DNA from: Blastobasis lacticolella
Lineage: Eukaryota; Arthropoda; Insecta; Lepidoptera; Blastobasidae
Assembly: GCA_905147135.1 (NCBI GenBank)
Contig: LR990049.1
Span: 14,711,428-14,775,427 of the forward strand
Length of the DNA: 64,000 nt
Reading direction: 5' to 3'
The notes beneath the pieces are model-generated. The model was not told where the DNA came from. It saw only the letters and a program-made list of their open reading frames with translations, and made no database searches. Position numbers and translations under genes: made by a program. Below are positions 31,608 to 61,200 of this stretch, in pieces. Position 1 is the stretch's first letter. Every line of letters begins with the position of its first letter.

Positions 31608-32200
31608 CGCTGGAGACCTCACTTCACAGCGGCGGCCTATTTGACGCCTTTTTATGTAGAAAGTACAGCGCCAAAAACTTATCTAACCCGCAGCCCGTGT
31701 CAAATGTGTCAAAGAAAAAAAACGACGGATCCGTGATGGCGTGGATGCGTTTTCAGTGTGTTCGACTATGAGTAATTTCCATAGAAACCGATGACAGCTC
31801 AAATAACTTTATGTCACGCACTAACGCACGTCACGCTCAACTGTACGGTGCTGCGTTCCAGTGTGCGGATCGCCTAAATAATAATGGACAATGACTGACA
31901 AGGACAGATTATCCAATAGATATTGCCATATCCACATTTTATATTTTCTACCACTGTCAGTTGATTCGAACTAAGCGTGGTCCTATTTATATTTCTGGTA
32001 AAAAGCCGTAAATTCTTCAAACTTAAATCCTTTCAACCGTTATTGCGGGCCCGAAGGCTCGAAGAGAAATTCTCTCATCTTGACGTTTGATTTATACGAC
32101 GGCGATAAATTATTATCCGAAGTGCACTTGTGCTATTACTTGGCGAGATTATACCGCGGAAAACTGTCAGCGACAAATTGTCGATCACTTTAACATTTGT

Positions 32201-32426
32201 CCGCGAGCCAGCTAGCTGTCGCGGGCAAGTAGCGTTATAGGTATAAGTAGTTATACACTTGCGAGAGAGCTCGATAGAGCGCATTTTCTCGTTTATCGAG
32301 GCGCGAGCTGTGTCCGCGAGCCAGCTAGCTGTCGCGGGCAAGTAGCGTTATAGGTATAAGTAGTTATACACTTGCGAGAGAGCTCGATAGAACGCATTTT
32401 CTCGTTTATCGAGGCGCGAGCTGTGT
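32201..32426. repeat. 113-bp tandem duplication upstream of the Myb/SANT-like gene
   Basis: Copies at 32201-32313 and 32314-32426 differ at one site near the end of each (GATAGAGCGC against GATAGAACGC). Each unit contains GAGCCAGCTAGCTGTCGCGG and ATAAGTAGTTATACACTT. It ends about 230 bases before the start codon of the plus-strand gene, so it probably overlaps the promoter. Confidence 0.95.
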
Positions 32427-32584
32427 CGCGCGTACACTCGTGCTAGGCCGGCTGGGGAAATATGAGAAAACACATCTGGCAACCCTTCTGTGGTTGTTGG
32501 ACGTTGTTCATGTTTGTCAAATCAAAATCTGGATGACATTTGATTTACTTGTTTGCGCTTGTTTATGTGTGATTTGTTTTCTAA

Positions 32585-32662
32585 ATGGACGAGCGAACAG
32601 TTATTTTTCTAAATGCAAACGTAAACATTTACAAAGTGTTTAATTTAAGTCGTTATGTCTGA
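32585..32662 (+). CDS. Overlapping upstream ORF of the Myb/SANT-like gene
   Basis: A 25-codon frame begins MDERTVIFLNANVNIY and ends with TGA at 32660-32662, overlapping the main ATG at 32655 in another frame. If the transcript starts upstream it would have to be bypassed by leaky scanning. No peptide function is suggested. Transcript extent is inferred. Confidence 0.4.
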   Translation: MDERTVIFLNANVNIYKVFNLSRYV

Positions 32663-35600
32663 TGTGAAACTAAAAGAGGATCTAGAGTTTACCGTTCGTG
32701 TAAGTATTTTGGTTTCTGTTACAATTTATATTATTAATTTTTATTTGTTTTGTTTAGAGCTTGGGATTTCATCTTGTCAATTATATCAGCCGACCCACTG
32801 CTGGGCATAAGCCTTCCCCAGAGATCTTTACAAAGGCCGGTCCTACCTAAGCCTTCCGCATCCAGCTGGTACCTGCCGGCCGTCGGCAGTCATTTGTTGT
32901 CGCTGTTAGAGATTTTTCGCATTCCCTGGCCCGCCGTTATTGTGACCGTTACCATATAGACATATAGTCTGTTGCAGTGTAGCAAAGGGGTCGCTGAGGA
33001 AAAAGTTTTTTTTGTATTGCCCCCTTTCGTATCTTCAGATCGCTGCCCATCCTCAGGCTTAGTCTATTCTTGAAGTGGTGGCATCACACACCACAAATTT
33101 CATCTTTTGCATGACAACAATTACTATCAGAACTGTATATAGTGTACATTATTATATTCCAACTTATCTCCACAGCAAGCGAAACCGTCGTTAGCCCAAG
33201 TGAAGGCACTCGTCGAATTTATTTGTAAAAATCCAGAACTTGCTCATAAGAAAGGTGGTAAATCAAGTCAGGATGTGAAAAAGTTGTGGGTACAATTGTC
33301 CAATACAGTAAATTCTGTAAAAGGAACCCTAAAATCCACAAAAGGATGGACAAAGGTGTGACTGTTTTCAAATTAATATATTAAATTGTGTTTTAGTTTT
33401 CATTAAAAATTAAATAATATATTCCTTTTGCAGTTTTGGAATGATAAGAGAAGGAATGTGTTACTGAAACATAAGCAGATTCAACAAGGCATTCTCCCAG
33501 ATACATTTTCACCTATAGAAATAAAAATTTTGTCTTTATGTGAAAAGATGCCTCCGCCTAGTAAGTAATCCTACAACATCCTCCATAATTCCTTCGCTCC
33601 CTCATACCTCCATGATCGCTTCCAATTTTCCTTGACAAAAGACAAGCCCTGTCAATCCAACATCAGATCAATGTTAGATATTCCTTCCCGTCATTCTACT
33701 CTTATTCATTCACTGTGCTCTTGCTACACGCAAGATTGTGGAACTCTCATCCACATGAAATATGGGATAGTTCTTTTGCCATTTTCAAAAAGAGTGCTAA
33801 AGCTACTTTATCTGTCTAATATAGACATAAATATAGTATTATATAATAGCATATATTTCTTCATTTAAGTCATCTTTGCATCAAATTCTGGGTGCACTCT
33901 TGCATGGTACTCGAGGTCTCTGCAATAGCGCTGGAATTTTTTTATTACAGATATTATTTGTGTCTTATCTATATCTGTGTTTTATGTATGGACAGATATA
34001 TTAAATAGTTATATAAATACTTACCAAGACAAGGATAAGAATAAGGCAAATCATAAATAGGTTTAATGACGGCATATCAAATAGTTAACAATATTTTCAG
34101 GAAAAAGGAAAGCTGTCAAAATGGAATCATACAATGGTAATGAGGATGAAAACTCCATGGATGAAATATTTCTTGAAAATGAAGAAATAGTCGTCAATGT
34201 GAATAACAGTGCCAGTATGACATCAGAAGCTGAAGAACGTCAACTGAATATGATGGAGAAACTGGTAAGTTGCTCTTTATCAGAGTATGTGTGTGATATT
34301 GGACTGCTTGCCAATCTTTGAACTTGATCCTCAATCATTTATTCTGGAACACAGATGTCAGTGGCCTCCAAGTGTCATGCGGTGTCATACTATTTTGTAC
34401 TTTAGGCAATGGTTTATGGGTTTATCATTTAATATTTATGAAAGGTGTGCAAGAATTTTTCCATTTGTGTAGAGCTTTAAAAGGCATATTCCATGTCCAT
34501 TTTGGATTGGAGGATATATTTTTATATGTTGTACATATATTTAATTTTTCTCATAAATCTTTAGGTGGAAGTGATGGACCAACAAGCACAAGCATTGGCA
34601 CAAATGGCACAAGCATCTCAGAATAATTCAAAGGCTATGGAACGATTAGCAGAAGCTGCTCATATTCAGGTTTGTGTTTAATATATTTTTATGTTGGTCA
34701 AACAAAGTTCACCTATTTGCCCCAAAGAGAGAATACATTATTATTACAATAGAAAATACTGAGAAATGTTATTGGTTGATATAATCGATCAAATGTAAAA
34801 CTGCACACTGTAACAAATCATAGCATTGAAGCCCTGTGTAGCGTTTGTTGGCCAAAATCCTTATGCCCAATTGCAAAGACACACGGGTTGCGCGCGCTAC
34901 GATAGTTTCTAGACTAGCCACCCGGCCCTACCCCCACCCAAGGGTGGCTAGCCGCAAGCGCGTGATAGTTTGGGGTTCACACAACCACTGTCAATACACA
35001 AAAATCAAATCAAATTAGTTTATTTTATTTACTTAATACATTTTATATCTATATTGTATATTGCGACATTTGGTTTTTTGACTATTTTATTTATGTTTAT
35101 TCTATGATAGCAATATGTTATTTATAAATTCATTTCATTGTTTAGATAGTAGGTATTTATTTGAAGTGGGTATTGCTTGCTTGACGGTGCAGTGTCGGTG
35201 GGATATTACGGGGCCCACTGAAAACCAGCGTTGTGGTTCGCGGCAAGCACCATAACATTATGCTGAGGAGGGTCCATTTACGCTGGATGCCCACGAAAAA
35301 TGCCACTGGGAACCCTATAATTGTCTCCGTGTTTTATGTACTTTTTTTTTGTGTTAAATATAAATTATCATGTCGTGGCGTCCTTTGTAATCAATATTTT
35401 CTTTCTTTCTTTCTTTCAATACACACCAAAGGCGCTGACATAATATGCCACCGATACATGTTTTTAATGGTGACGACAGGTCAGTTGCTTTCGTGTATAG
35501 AGTCCGTTAAAGTTAATTCGTGCTAATAGAGTAGTTTATGCACTCGCATGTGTAAAATGAGGTATTAAAACACCGTGTGGTCCGTGTAGTGTCCGGTAGA

Positions 35601-36629
35601 GTAGAATTGCACCAGCCGTTCGACTGGGTGTCGTAAAAGGCGATCTCGGCCCCGCGAAGAGAGATAAACTGAAAAATATCCCCAAACCCAAACTTCGTGT
35701 CGGTGATGCCCCGCACCCCTCAGATACCTGCCGGGTTACCGCGGTGCAAGGGTAACCATTACTCGTGACGTGGCTCGCGCCTCGTCATGTCTGCGAGCCC
35801 AAACTCGATGGGTTTTACACGCGTATTTTAGGAGTTCCAATGGCCACCTTCCGTCTCCATCATCAGATCACCTGGATGGTATCATAACATTGCATTGTTA
35901 CCGAACTTACATAAGTATGCAATAATTCAGCTCAATCGGGAGCCGGGACATGTGAAAGTACCCGGGTCCCGGGGCCCCGACCGTTCTGTGGTTTTGAAAA
36001 TATTTGAAATTAAAAAAACCCCCGACGGGTTATCCGACATTTTTTCGTCGGTTATATTGAAAGAAAAGCTATAGTTGCGAAGTAGGTGTTCACCATGAAT
36101 AACTTTAAATAAATAAAAATAAAGTCGTTTATTACATCTATCTCACACATGGCACAGTACATTAGGTCATAATACAGCATACAAGAAACAATGAGAAAGG
36201 GACAATGCTATCGTTACTTCGTTACCTGTGCCATAAGGAGACGTGCAACGGGGCCACACTCAGCATAAGCCACGGCTGACGCCATGGCGCTGGTTTTCAG
36301 TGTGCCCCTCAGTGAAGCACTTTACAAAAGATTTCAACTTTACAGAATATGCATTTCCCACTGATGAGACCCCAATGCACACAAATGTGTAGACTATTAT
36401 TAAATTGATTATTTAAATTGTAATAGCTCAGATAATGAAACTTTGACCCTAATAATCCTTACATTTCATATTTCAGGCAGTGGCAGTTGACAGATTGGCG
36501 AGTACTTTTGAAAATATCAACTCATCAGTTCATGATGTACGAAATGCAATTGTTAGTATAGACTACACAATGAAACGATGTTATCCTGTCACAAGTACAC
36601 AGCGACAGAATACTAATCTATTCAATTAG
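32655..36629 (+). CDS. Myb/SANT-like (zeste-type) DNA-binding protein, 6 exons, 257 aa
   Basis: Exons: 32655-32699, 33176-33355, 33434-33560, 34101-34264, 34565-34669, 36477-36629, all GT-AG with matching phases and stop TAG at 36627. Residues about 16-80 form the trihelical Myb/SANT-like fold of regulatory protein zeste relatives: SLAQVKALVEFICKNPELAH, KKLWVQLSNTVNS and GWTKFWNDKRRNV, with the expected aromatic residues. A basic RKRKAVK (residue about 118) may be a nuclear signal. An acidic, asparagine-rich linker follows (NEDENSMDEIFLENEEIVVN), then a glutamine/alanine-rich helix (MDQQAQALAQMAQASQNNSK) probably for oligomerisation. Such proteins are often domesticated from transposons. Function is inferred as sequence-specific DNA binding; no target is known. 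Confidence 0.85.
32770..32925 (-). mobile_element. RTE-type LINE 3' fragment in intron 1
   Basis: Contains CCACTGCTGGGCATAAGCCT, TTCCCCAGAGATCTTTACAA, GGCCGGTCCT, the reverse of the RTE terminal coding motif (DRPL-R-SLGKAY-type). It begins about 70 bases after exon 1 of the Myb/SANT-like gene. Confidence 0.65.
34670..36476. repeat. Intron 5 repeats: inverted transposon fragments
   Basis: The segment ACTGAAAACCAGCG with flanks at 35213-35290 recurs reversed at about 36230-36306 (GCTGGTTTTCAGTGTGCCC). 35527-35575 matches the left arm of the hairpin at 22335. 35575-35760 resembles the LINE tail at 47105 and 52790 (GTGTCCGGTAGAGTAGAATT). A poly-AT run lies at 36100-36130. No exon is expected between 34669 and 36477. 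Confidence 0.5.
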
Positions 36630-37259
36630 TAGCATAATATAGCTTCCGATGTATTAGAATAGCATAGCATAAATAGCATATTTTATTATTTTATCATTTA
36701 AAAATTATTTTTATTTTATTGATCAAGTATTAAGACAGCTTACTTGCATACCTTTTATAAATGTATGACGTACTGTTTATAATAATTTATATGTAAGTAC
36801 TTAAGTACAATAATCATAAGATACTAAAATAATGAATAGATGTGTAGAATTCGAGACGTTATGAACTCATTTTATCGACTATTTTTTTACTTGTACGTAG
36901 TGTGTGACGACTAGATATTTATTAAACTGTATTGTTAACGTAAGTGAATATAATTTTAATACAACGGCGTTGTCTTTTTTAATCTAGTAATTAATTCTGA
37001 AATGTGGAATGGTTCCGGTCGGCATGTTGCGCGGCGGGCGTCCGCCAAGCGAAACATAGCAGTATCCAGAGACAAAGATTATATTACACTCTACTATCTT
37101 ATCTCTACAGGCTGATAACACTCATTTTATCAAAATGTATCGCCTATCATTGCTCCATATTCCTACGAAAGCGTGCGTCAGTGCATATTATAAATAATAC
37201 GTAAATTTACCCATAATGAAAACAACCGTTACTGGGGCAACATTGAGAAATTTCAAGAA

Positions 37260-39282
37260 ATGGAGCTAAAAGCGCTAGTGCTTGTTTTAGTGCTTCAAAG
37301 TGTCGTGTGCGGTGATGTGTGCCCGAAGGAATGTGACTGTGATATGGACAATGGCCTTAACAGGGCAATGTGTGTTGACCAGAACATTATCAGTATAGAA
37401 ATGGGAGTGCCCAATGCAGTGCAGGTGTACGTTCTTAGCCACAATGTTATTAGCGAATTAGACAACTTTTGTTTTAAGGTAAGCAGATTGGTCATGACTC
37501 ACAAGGTGCAGTCAGCATCGAAAATAGCTCAGCGAATAGACTATTGAGAATAAAAAATCATCATCATCTCAGCCGCAGGACGTCTACTGCTGAACATAGG
37601 CCTCCCCTCACGTCTTCCACACAGCTCGGCTCTGATCCTCTTGCATCCATCGGCTTCCTGCAACCTTTACAAGGTTGTCCGTCCAAATCGTGGGAGTCCG
37701 CCCTAAGCTGCGGTTCCATTTGCCTTAGGTTCTTTGAGCTAAGTTTTGCGACTTTGACTCTGGTACCTATGTCGGTGATCGTAGTTCATTTTTATATGAA
37801 CACCGTTCTGGATAATGGTCTACATTGTATTTTAAATACAGTATAACTTCTCTTTGTTTAGCTTAAATAGAGAAATTTACATTGTATTTTAAACTAGCCA
37901 TTCAGCGGCTTTCACCCGCGCGCAGTTCGAATCTCTGTATACAATTAACTTTCCCGCGGTATACTATTACCATTATCCAGAACGGTGTTCATATCAAAAT
38001 TGACTTCTATGCGGAAATAAAGTTTGAAAATCTTAGATCATCCTGAGCTGTTTGCTTAGCTACTTTAGATGCTGGCTGACTGTACGTAATGAGATCATCT
38101 CCCAAAAATGAACTTCATCAAAATGTTCTACTTTTACAGGAGAGTGGTTATACGTCCGTACAAGTACTAGACTTGTCATACAACCTGATCTTCTGGATTG
38201 GTCTGCACGCGTTCTCTGGCCTCGATAAATTATTACACCTGGACCTCAGCAATAACAGATTGAGGCAGATATCTTCGGACTTGTACTGGGACACACCCGA
38301 ACTGGAGAGCTTAGATATGTCTGGTAATATATTCGAAGAACTGAAAAATGAACCTTTCATCATGCATACTAGGTTGCAGGTTTGTACTTCAAAGATGTAT
38401 TTTTTATCTACCTATGTTCCTTTTTTGTACGAGTCCAATGTTAAACAGTTATCGTTGGCTCGACCCGTAAAACATATCACCACGCCATTTTTATTATATT
38501 TTTATTTATAGGTACTAAATCTTCAAAACTGCAGAATCAAAGCTTTACCGGACAGAATGTTTACCCGACTACCATATTTGAAAAAGTTGGATTTGAGCGA
38601 GAACTACGCCATAACTTTGAGTACGGAGTTGCTTCGGCCACTACGAAAGCTGGATAGGTTGGAACTCCACAACGATTACTGGCAGTGCAATCCCGACTTC
38701 ATAGCCATGGAGTCGTGGATATTATCGCGACGGATCAAATACGAGAAACAATGCAAGAACAGAATGCCCATCATGCTGGAGAAAATGATCGCGATGACCA
38801 CCGAAAAGGTGGACGTGAACATAAGCGATGTGTGGAATGTAACCAAGAGGGAGAATGTGACACTACCCACAACAACGGAGAAGCCGTTGACGCCATTTCA
38901 GAAGTTAGACCAGCAGTTTTCGTCGACGCAGGCTTTTATAATAGGCCTGGAATTGGGACTGGCTATAGGTATAATTGGGACGTATATTTGGTTGCGGAAA
39001 TTCTGTAAGTGTGGGCAGTTGACGTGTACGCAGCCGCAGAGTCGAAGGGCGCGGCGGCGAGCGCGGGACGCCGACGCCCGTTCTTTGCTATGGACCAACG
39101 TCATAAACCCGGATATGGAGACTCCCCCACTGTTTCGGCGGCAGATACCTCAGGGCTCCGTGTATCCTACGTACGGGCTGCCCAGTATAGTAGAGGCTGG
39201 CCTGCAAGTAGACGCCATCAGATTGCCGGATAGGTCCGAAACACCGCCGCCGCCTTATAACGAATGTCGACTTAACATATGA
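37260..39282 (+). CDS. Single-pass leucine-rich-repeat membrane protein, 3 exons, 409 aa
   Basis: Exons 37260-37478, 38140-38379 and 38512-39282; all junctions phase 0 with GT-AG. Residues 1-18 are a signal peptide (MELKALVLVLVLQSVVCG). A cysteine cluster follows (DVCPKECDCDM), an LRRNT cap. About five LRRs are visible: VQVLDLSYNLIFWIGLHAFS, LLHLDLSNNRLRQISSDLY, LESLDMSGNIFEEL, VLNLQNCRIKALPDRMF and LKKLDLSENYAITL. A C-terminal cap has YWQCNPDF and QCKNRMP. One membrane helix lies near residue 305 (IIGLELGLAIGIIGTYIWL), then CKCG and an arginine-rich stop (RRARRRARD). The cytoplasmic tail ends with SETPPPPYNECRLNI; PPPPY is a PY motif able to bind WW domains of Nedd4-type ligases. A surface receptor or adhesion role is inferred; I do not recognise the orthologue. 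Confidence 0.9.
37560..37730 (-). mobile_element. LINE/SINE 3' tail in intron 1 of the LRR gene
   Basis: Contains ATCATCATCTCAGCCGCAGG, CGTCTACTGCTGAACATAGG and CCTCCCCTCACGTCTTCCAC, the very common lepidopteran 3' tail in reverse orientation. Confidence 0.7.
37781..38008. mobile_element. Foldback MITE in intron 1 of the LRR gene
   Basis: The arm ATATGAACACCGTTCTGGAT continuing AATGG (37794-37818) has a perfect 25-base reverse complement at 37970-37994, and the similarity extends about 13 bases further out. The interior has TTCACCCGCG and CCCGCGG, Helitron-tail-like words, so it may be nested. Noncoding. Confidence 0.75.
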
Positions 39283-41646
39283 GTCACTCGAGTAATGTTG
39301 AGTTGTCACTCAAGCTGAGAATCAGTCAGCATATTAGCTACTCACGTAGTGTTGAGTTGTAACTCTAACAGTGCATTACGTATAGACTTTAAAGTGCTGA
39401 GCACTTGTGTTTCGTTATCTAGGTCTTGTGTGTGATATCCTGCATTTATTACACGCCTGGTATCGCGTGTTAGTGAAAAGACGAATGACTGAATATGGAT
39501 TTGTACTGAACTAAATACAGTTAAGATAAGATAGTGATTGAAGACCTTAATAAGGTTAACATCGTGATATTGTTTTTGTAAATGAAACAAATACTTTGCT
39601 TACCACAAATATTTTATATCCATAAATATCGTTATCACATTTGTATTTAATAGTTCATATGCATCTGTCATAGTAATATAATATAAAATTAATTAATAAT
39701 GCTAAATCAGACTTATAGAATTTAATATAAATTCTCTAAATGCTAAAACATATAAATTTGGGTAACTACATGAGTTTTTGTACATTAAATAACACAACCT
39801 GATGGCAATATGTTGCTGTATACTTATAAAAAGCATTCTTATGGCATTTTTATGTTTGGCAAATTAATAATATTTAATCAGATTAAACTAAAATATCGTT
39901 GTTTACACCGTAAAGTTTGGACTTTATCCACTAAAATGCAGTTTAAATATTGTACATAAATAGGAATGTATTTGTATGTAATTTATTCAAATAATAACAT
40001 CATAAGGTTCTAAAAAGGAATACTGTACATGTACAATGGAATACAAAGAGGTATAAAATGTTAAAAATATTAGAACAAAAAAGTAAAGCATCCAAAATAA
40101 AATATAAATTGCAATAATTTATAACACAATGTTATCTAAAGATCATAAAGTGCAAAACAAAAATTCATTATAAAAAGTGATTTAGGAAACATTTATAGAA
40201 CTATACTATAATAATACAGGGTTTTAAAAAGTACGAGCCATGATATAGGGGCTTATTCATACTCAATCTAGAAGCTCCCTTATAAGTTTTTATTCTTACG
40301 ACGACGAAGTTTTACTATAAATACTCAATACTTTTTAAAACCCTGTATTAAAACATACATTTAGGAGGCACATCATGGCATGTCATTTCCCATTTTTAAA
40401 TGCGTCGTTGCATTTTGAGCCACCTGATGGGCTGCTGTATAGAAATAATATTTACAAAAGTTTTGATTTCCTATTTTACATCTACGTATGAGTTACGTAC
40501 TTAATCTAGGTGGACCGTCGGTTTACATACTGATACCCAAATACATAGCTTAAAGTTACACCGTATTGTCAAATTATTTAGATTTATTTTACTTGTATAA
40601 TTTATAGTTTAGTAAATAATAACCAAAGCCTACTCAAGAGTCAAACTGTTTTATTAGAAAAAGGCCAATCACCGCTGTGTGCGATAACTGTGAAGTCTAG
40701 AGACAAAAGAAGATAGTATAGGCACTTCGTCATACCCATACGTCCTATGTTGCAATAAATTTCCTTTTACTAAGTTATGATCGGTTACATACATAGGAAA
40801 CAGTTTTAAAATTATAATTCTAAATTATTAGTTTATTAACTCGTATACAGTTTTCTTTATAAATGCAACGGTCGCGATCGTTGGACATGAAATATTTACT
40901 TGAACATAATTGAACAGTTACCCTGTTCTCCAAGAGACTTCAAAATGCATATTCAAACCCACGGTATATTAGGTTCATATTCAAATGAAGTAGTTCTAAA
41001 GAAATGGCCGGCTCTTAAATTACAGGTTAACCGCCTAATCAGGCTTACGACCACTATTTAATTTAATTGATGTGCAATATAATATCTGCACTTCACTTAT
41101 ATTTGTTAACATCGAACGACCCCATCTTAATCCATGACTTGAGTGTAAGTTAAGGCACTATATTGTGTGCAATGATACCTGCCGCGCTGCCGATAATCCA
41201 CTAGAATCTAAATGAGACTAAAATGTAAAGCCCATCAGTCAACTGCTGGACTAGCCTCCTCTATATCATTGGTAGAGGGATTTGCCATAATCTCTCGCTT
41301 GGAAGGCGGGTTTGGAAAACGCCCATTAGGTGGTCTGATTCGAGACATTAGTGTGTAAAAACTAGTATAGAATTAGCTGACCTGAATATTGACTGACCTA
41401 GTTTGATAGAAGGTGTTAGCTGTCGCGCCACCTAGCGGAATTTCGTAGCACGGTAGGCATTACTCCAGTAATATCAAGCGTCCACTACTCTAGCTTGTAA
41501 AAGCACGTAGTCCTCTCCAATTACAGCTATCTTCTTCCGCCTTCACAGTTAACCCACGGGCTGACTTCCACCGAACTTGGTACCACTTTCTTTCCTACAC
41601 ATCTCGAGATTCTCCGCAACAATTTCCGCCTACACTAAAATTACTC
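39283..41646. other. Convergent intergenic region with 3' UTRs and a MITE
   Basis: Both flanking genes end into this 2.4-kb AT-rich interval. Just past the LRR stop, AGTGTTGAGTTGTAACTC-like segments occur twice (39290-39315 and 39345-39368). Several AATAAA-like words exist but none can be assigned as the true poly(A) signal. No third gene is seen. Confidence 0.5.
40215..40347. mobile_element. 133-bp MITE with 19-bp perfect terminal inverted repeats
   Basis: TACAGGGTTTTAAAAAGTA at the left end is exactly reverse-complemented at 40329-40347. TA at both ends fits a TA target duplication of a Tc1/mariner-like family. The start CAGGG resembles the termini at 27197 and 31253. Confidence 0.75.
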
Positions 41647-59160
<17,514 letters not shown>

Positions 59161-61200
59161 ATCCAAACTTCAGGCGCACAAAAATATTGACAAACCTTAT
59201 AAACTATTACAAGTATTTATTTTTCACTTTATTTCCACAATAGCACATTATTAAATTATTATCGGTTTATTTTACTTAGCACAAGTTGTTTTGTAGAGCT
59301 GTGGTGAGCGGAGGGAGTCTAGTAAGCAACCGGCAGACAGGCGCGGTATCCCCGACTCTGCCTTCCAACGAATGACTCATAGCAAGGTCAATTCCGAGAA
59401 ATGAATCACCAGCGCACTCAGTTCCACAACGTTGTAAGTAGTACGCATTCCCTCATTTTACAATACGTACCTTACTTTACTATTGTGAGGTGAGTAGTGT
59501 AGAATAGTAGATACCTACCTATTATTTGTACCCAGTGTCGATAGGTACCTACCTATTAGTTTTGTTGTGGTCGTTTTAAATTACTCTGTATTGAAACGAA
59601 TGTAAACACAATAGCTATTTGTGTAGATATTTATTTACATCTAGTTATTTGATACCTAGCTATGTTTTTAATTATGTAGGAAATATTATAAAATTAGGTT
59701 ATTTTAAGACATCTGAAACCTTCGCATTTCCAGGAAATTTACTTACTAATGTACGAAAAGATGCGTTACCCACATTAACGACATCAACGCGTTTTCTATG
59801 TTGTTCATAGAAAAGACATCAACGAGCTCACCTTTCTATTTATGTACATTTTCATTGCTTAAAGTTTTCCGGCGGTAGCGCTCTACATATCTTACTTTCA
59901 CTCTGAAAAGATCAGATCAGATCGATCTAATGTTAAGTTTAAGGGGTTCCGCTTGCCCTTAATTCTACAAATCTTCCATCTTAGTCCAAATGTGTGGCCT
60001 GTCTTTTAAATTACGGAATTGTTAAATTAAAGCACAGTGACATCCATAACTTCACTTAACACTACTTACTCATACTAGGATTTGTGTGGTGGCGCATTGT
60101 AATGTTAACCACACATTTAGACGAAGATGTTGAGTTAGTAGTTAGAACTGTACTCTACATTAGAGGTCCACTGCCGTTATCCACTAATCAATAACTAATA
60201 TTGAGAAACCAGTATTTAATGTGGAGGCTTTAAAGATTCTAAGTAATGATTTATCACACTTGCACATACATTTTTTCGTGGCGAACCGTCTAATAGAGTC
60301 CACTGAGCGGTCACCAAGTTGCTACAAATTGTGTAGACTGTAATAATAATCATTACACAGGTACGTAAGTAAGGACTCTGGTTTATTAGCGAATCGTTGA
60401 CAAATATTAAAACGTTGTAACCCAGAATTTAACCACTTCATATTCATAATTTGAGTCAGTAAAATGACAAATTGCTACTTAGTAATCTCTACTAAAATAA
60501 TAAATACGAAGGTAACCCCGTTTGTCTGTCTGTCTGTTACACTTCCACAGCTAAACCACTGCACAAATTTAGCTGATATTTAATATGGAGATAAATTAAC
60601 TTGGCACGAGCTGGACATAGAGTACTTTTAATTTCTCTTTACTCGCGCGATATACTCGTAAGATGTAGTCCACGAGGGCCATAATTGACAGTTTTGACTC
60701 ATAAAATAGTACCTATACAAGTTGGCCGCTGTCGGCGGCTGTCATGAGATCTGCTATCTGCGGCATTGCACATAATTACAGATACAATCTCCTAGGCGCG
60801 CCTCTTAGACCCCAGCTTTGTGCATTCAGTCACTCACTACCACTTGTTTTGCTCCATCCATATACATTATCCCGATATAGGACGTCGGAGAACATGTTCA
60901 ACCCCAGTCATTCTTTTTTGGGAAAAATGTTACACTGACGCAGTGATGATACCTAAGTACACGTAGTTTGAGGGATTCAGGTTACCCTCCGTGAGCGTTA
61001 AATCTCGGCATTTGCCAGGGTCCGCTTTCCTGCTTTTTATCCTTCACTTCGTCCGGTCTTCGGCATCCTAACATCTTAGCCGTTAGCTCTCACATTCGAC
61101 CTCTTTCCACGTTTAGACCAGCAAGTTTAGATACCTATTTCCCACGTAACAAAGGGTTACCAAACCAGCGCAGGCAAGCGAACTTATTATCTTATTATGT
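59161..61200. other. Shark 5' flank and intergenic DNA
   Basis: 59161-59460 is presumably the Shark promoter region; no core motif is clear. 60500-60610 has a CTGTCTGTCTGTTACACTTC repeat with AGCTAAACCACTG, a widespread lepidopteran repeat word. 60930-61095 is a LINE tail shared with 48400-48520. No gene seen. Confidence 0.45.

Noticed and set aside
32075..32341. An 88-codon minus-strand ORF upstream of the Myb/SANT-like gene
   Set aside because: Most of it is the 113-bp tandem repeat in a chance open frame, with no recognisable protein features.
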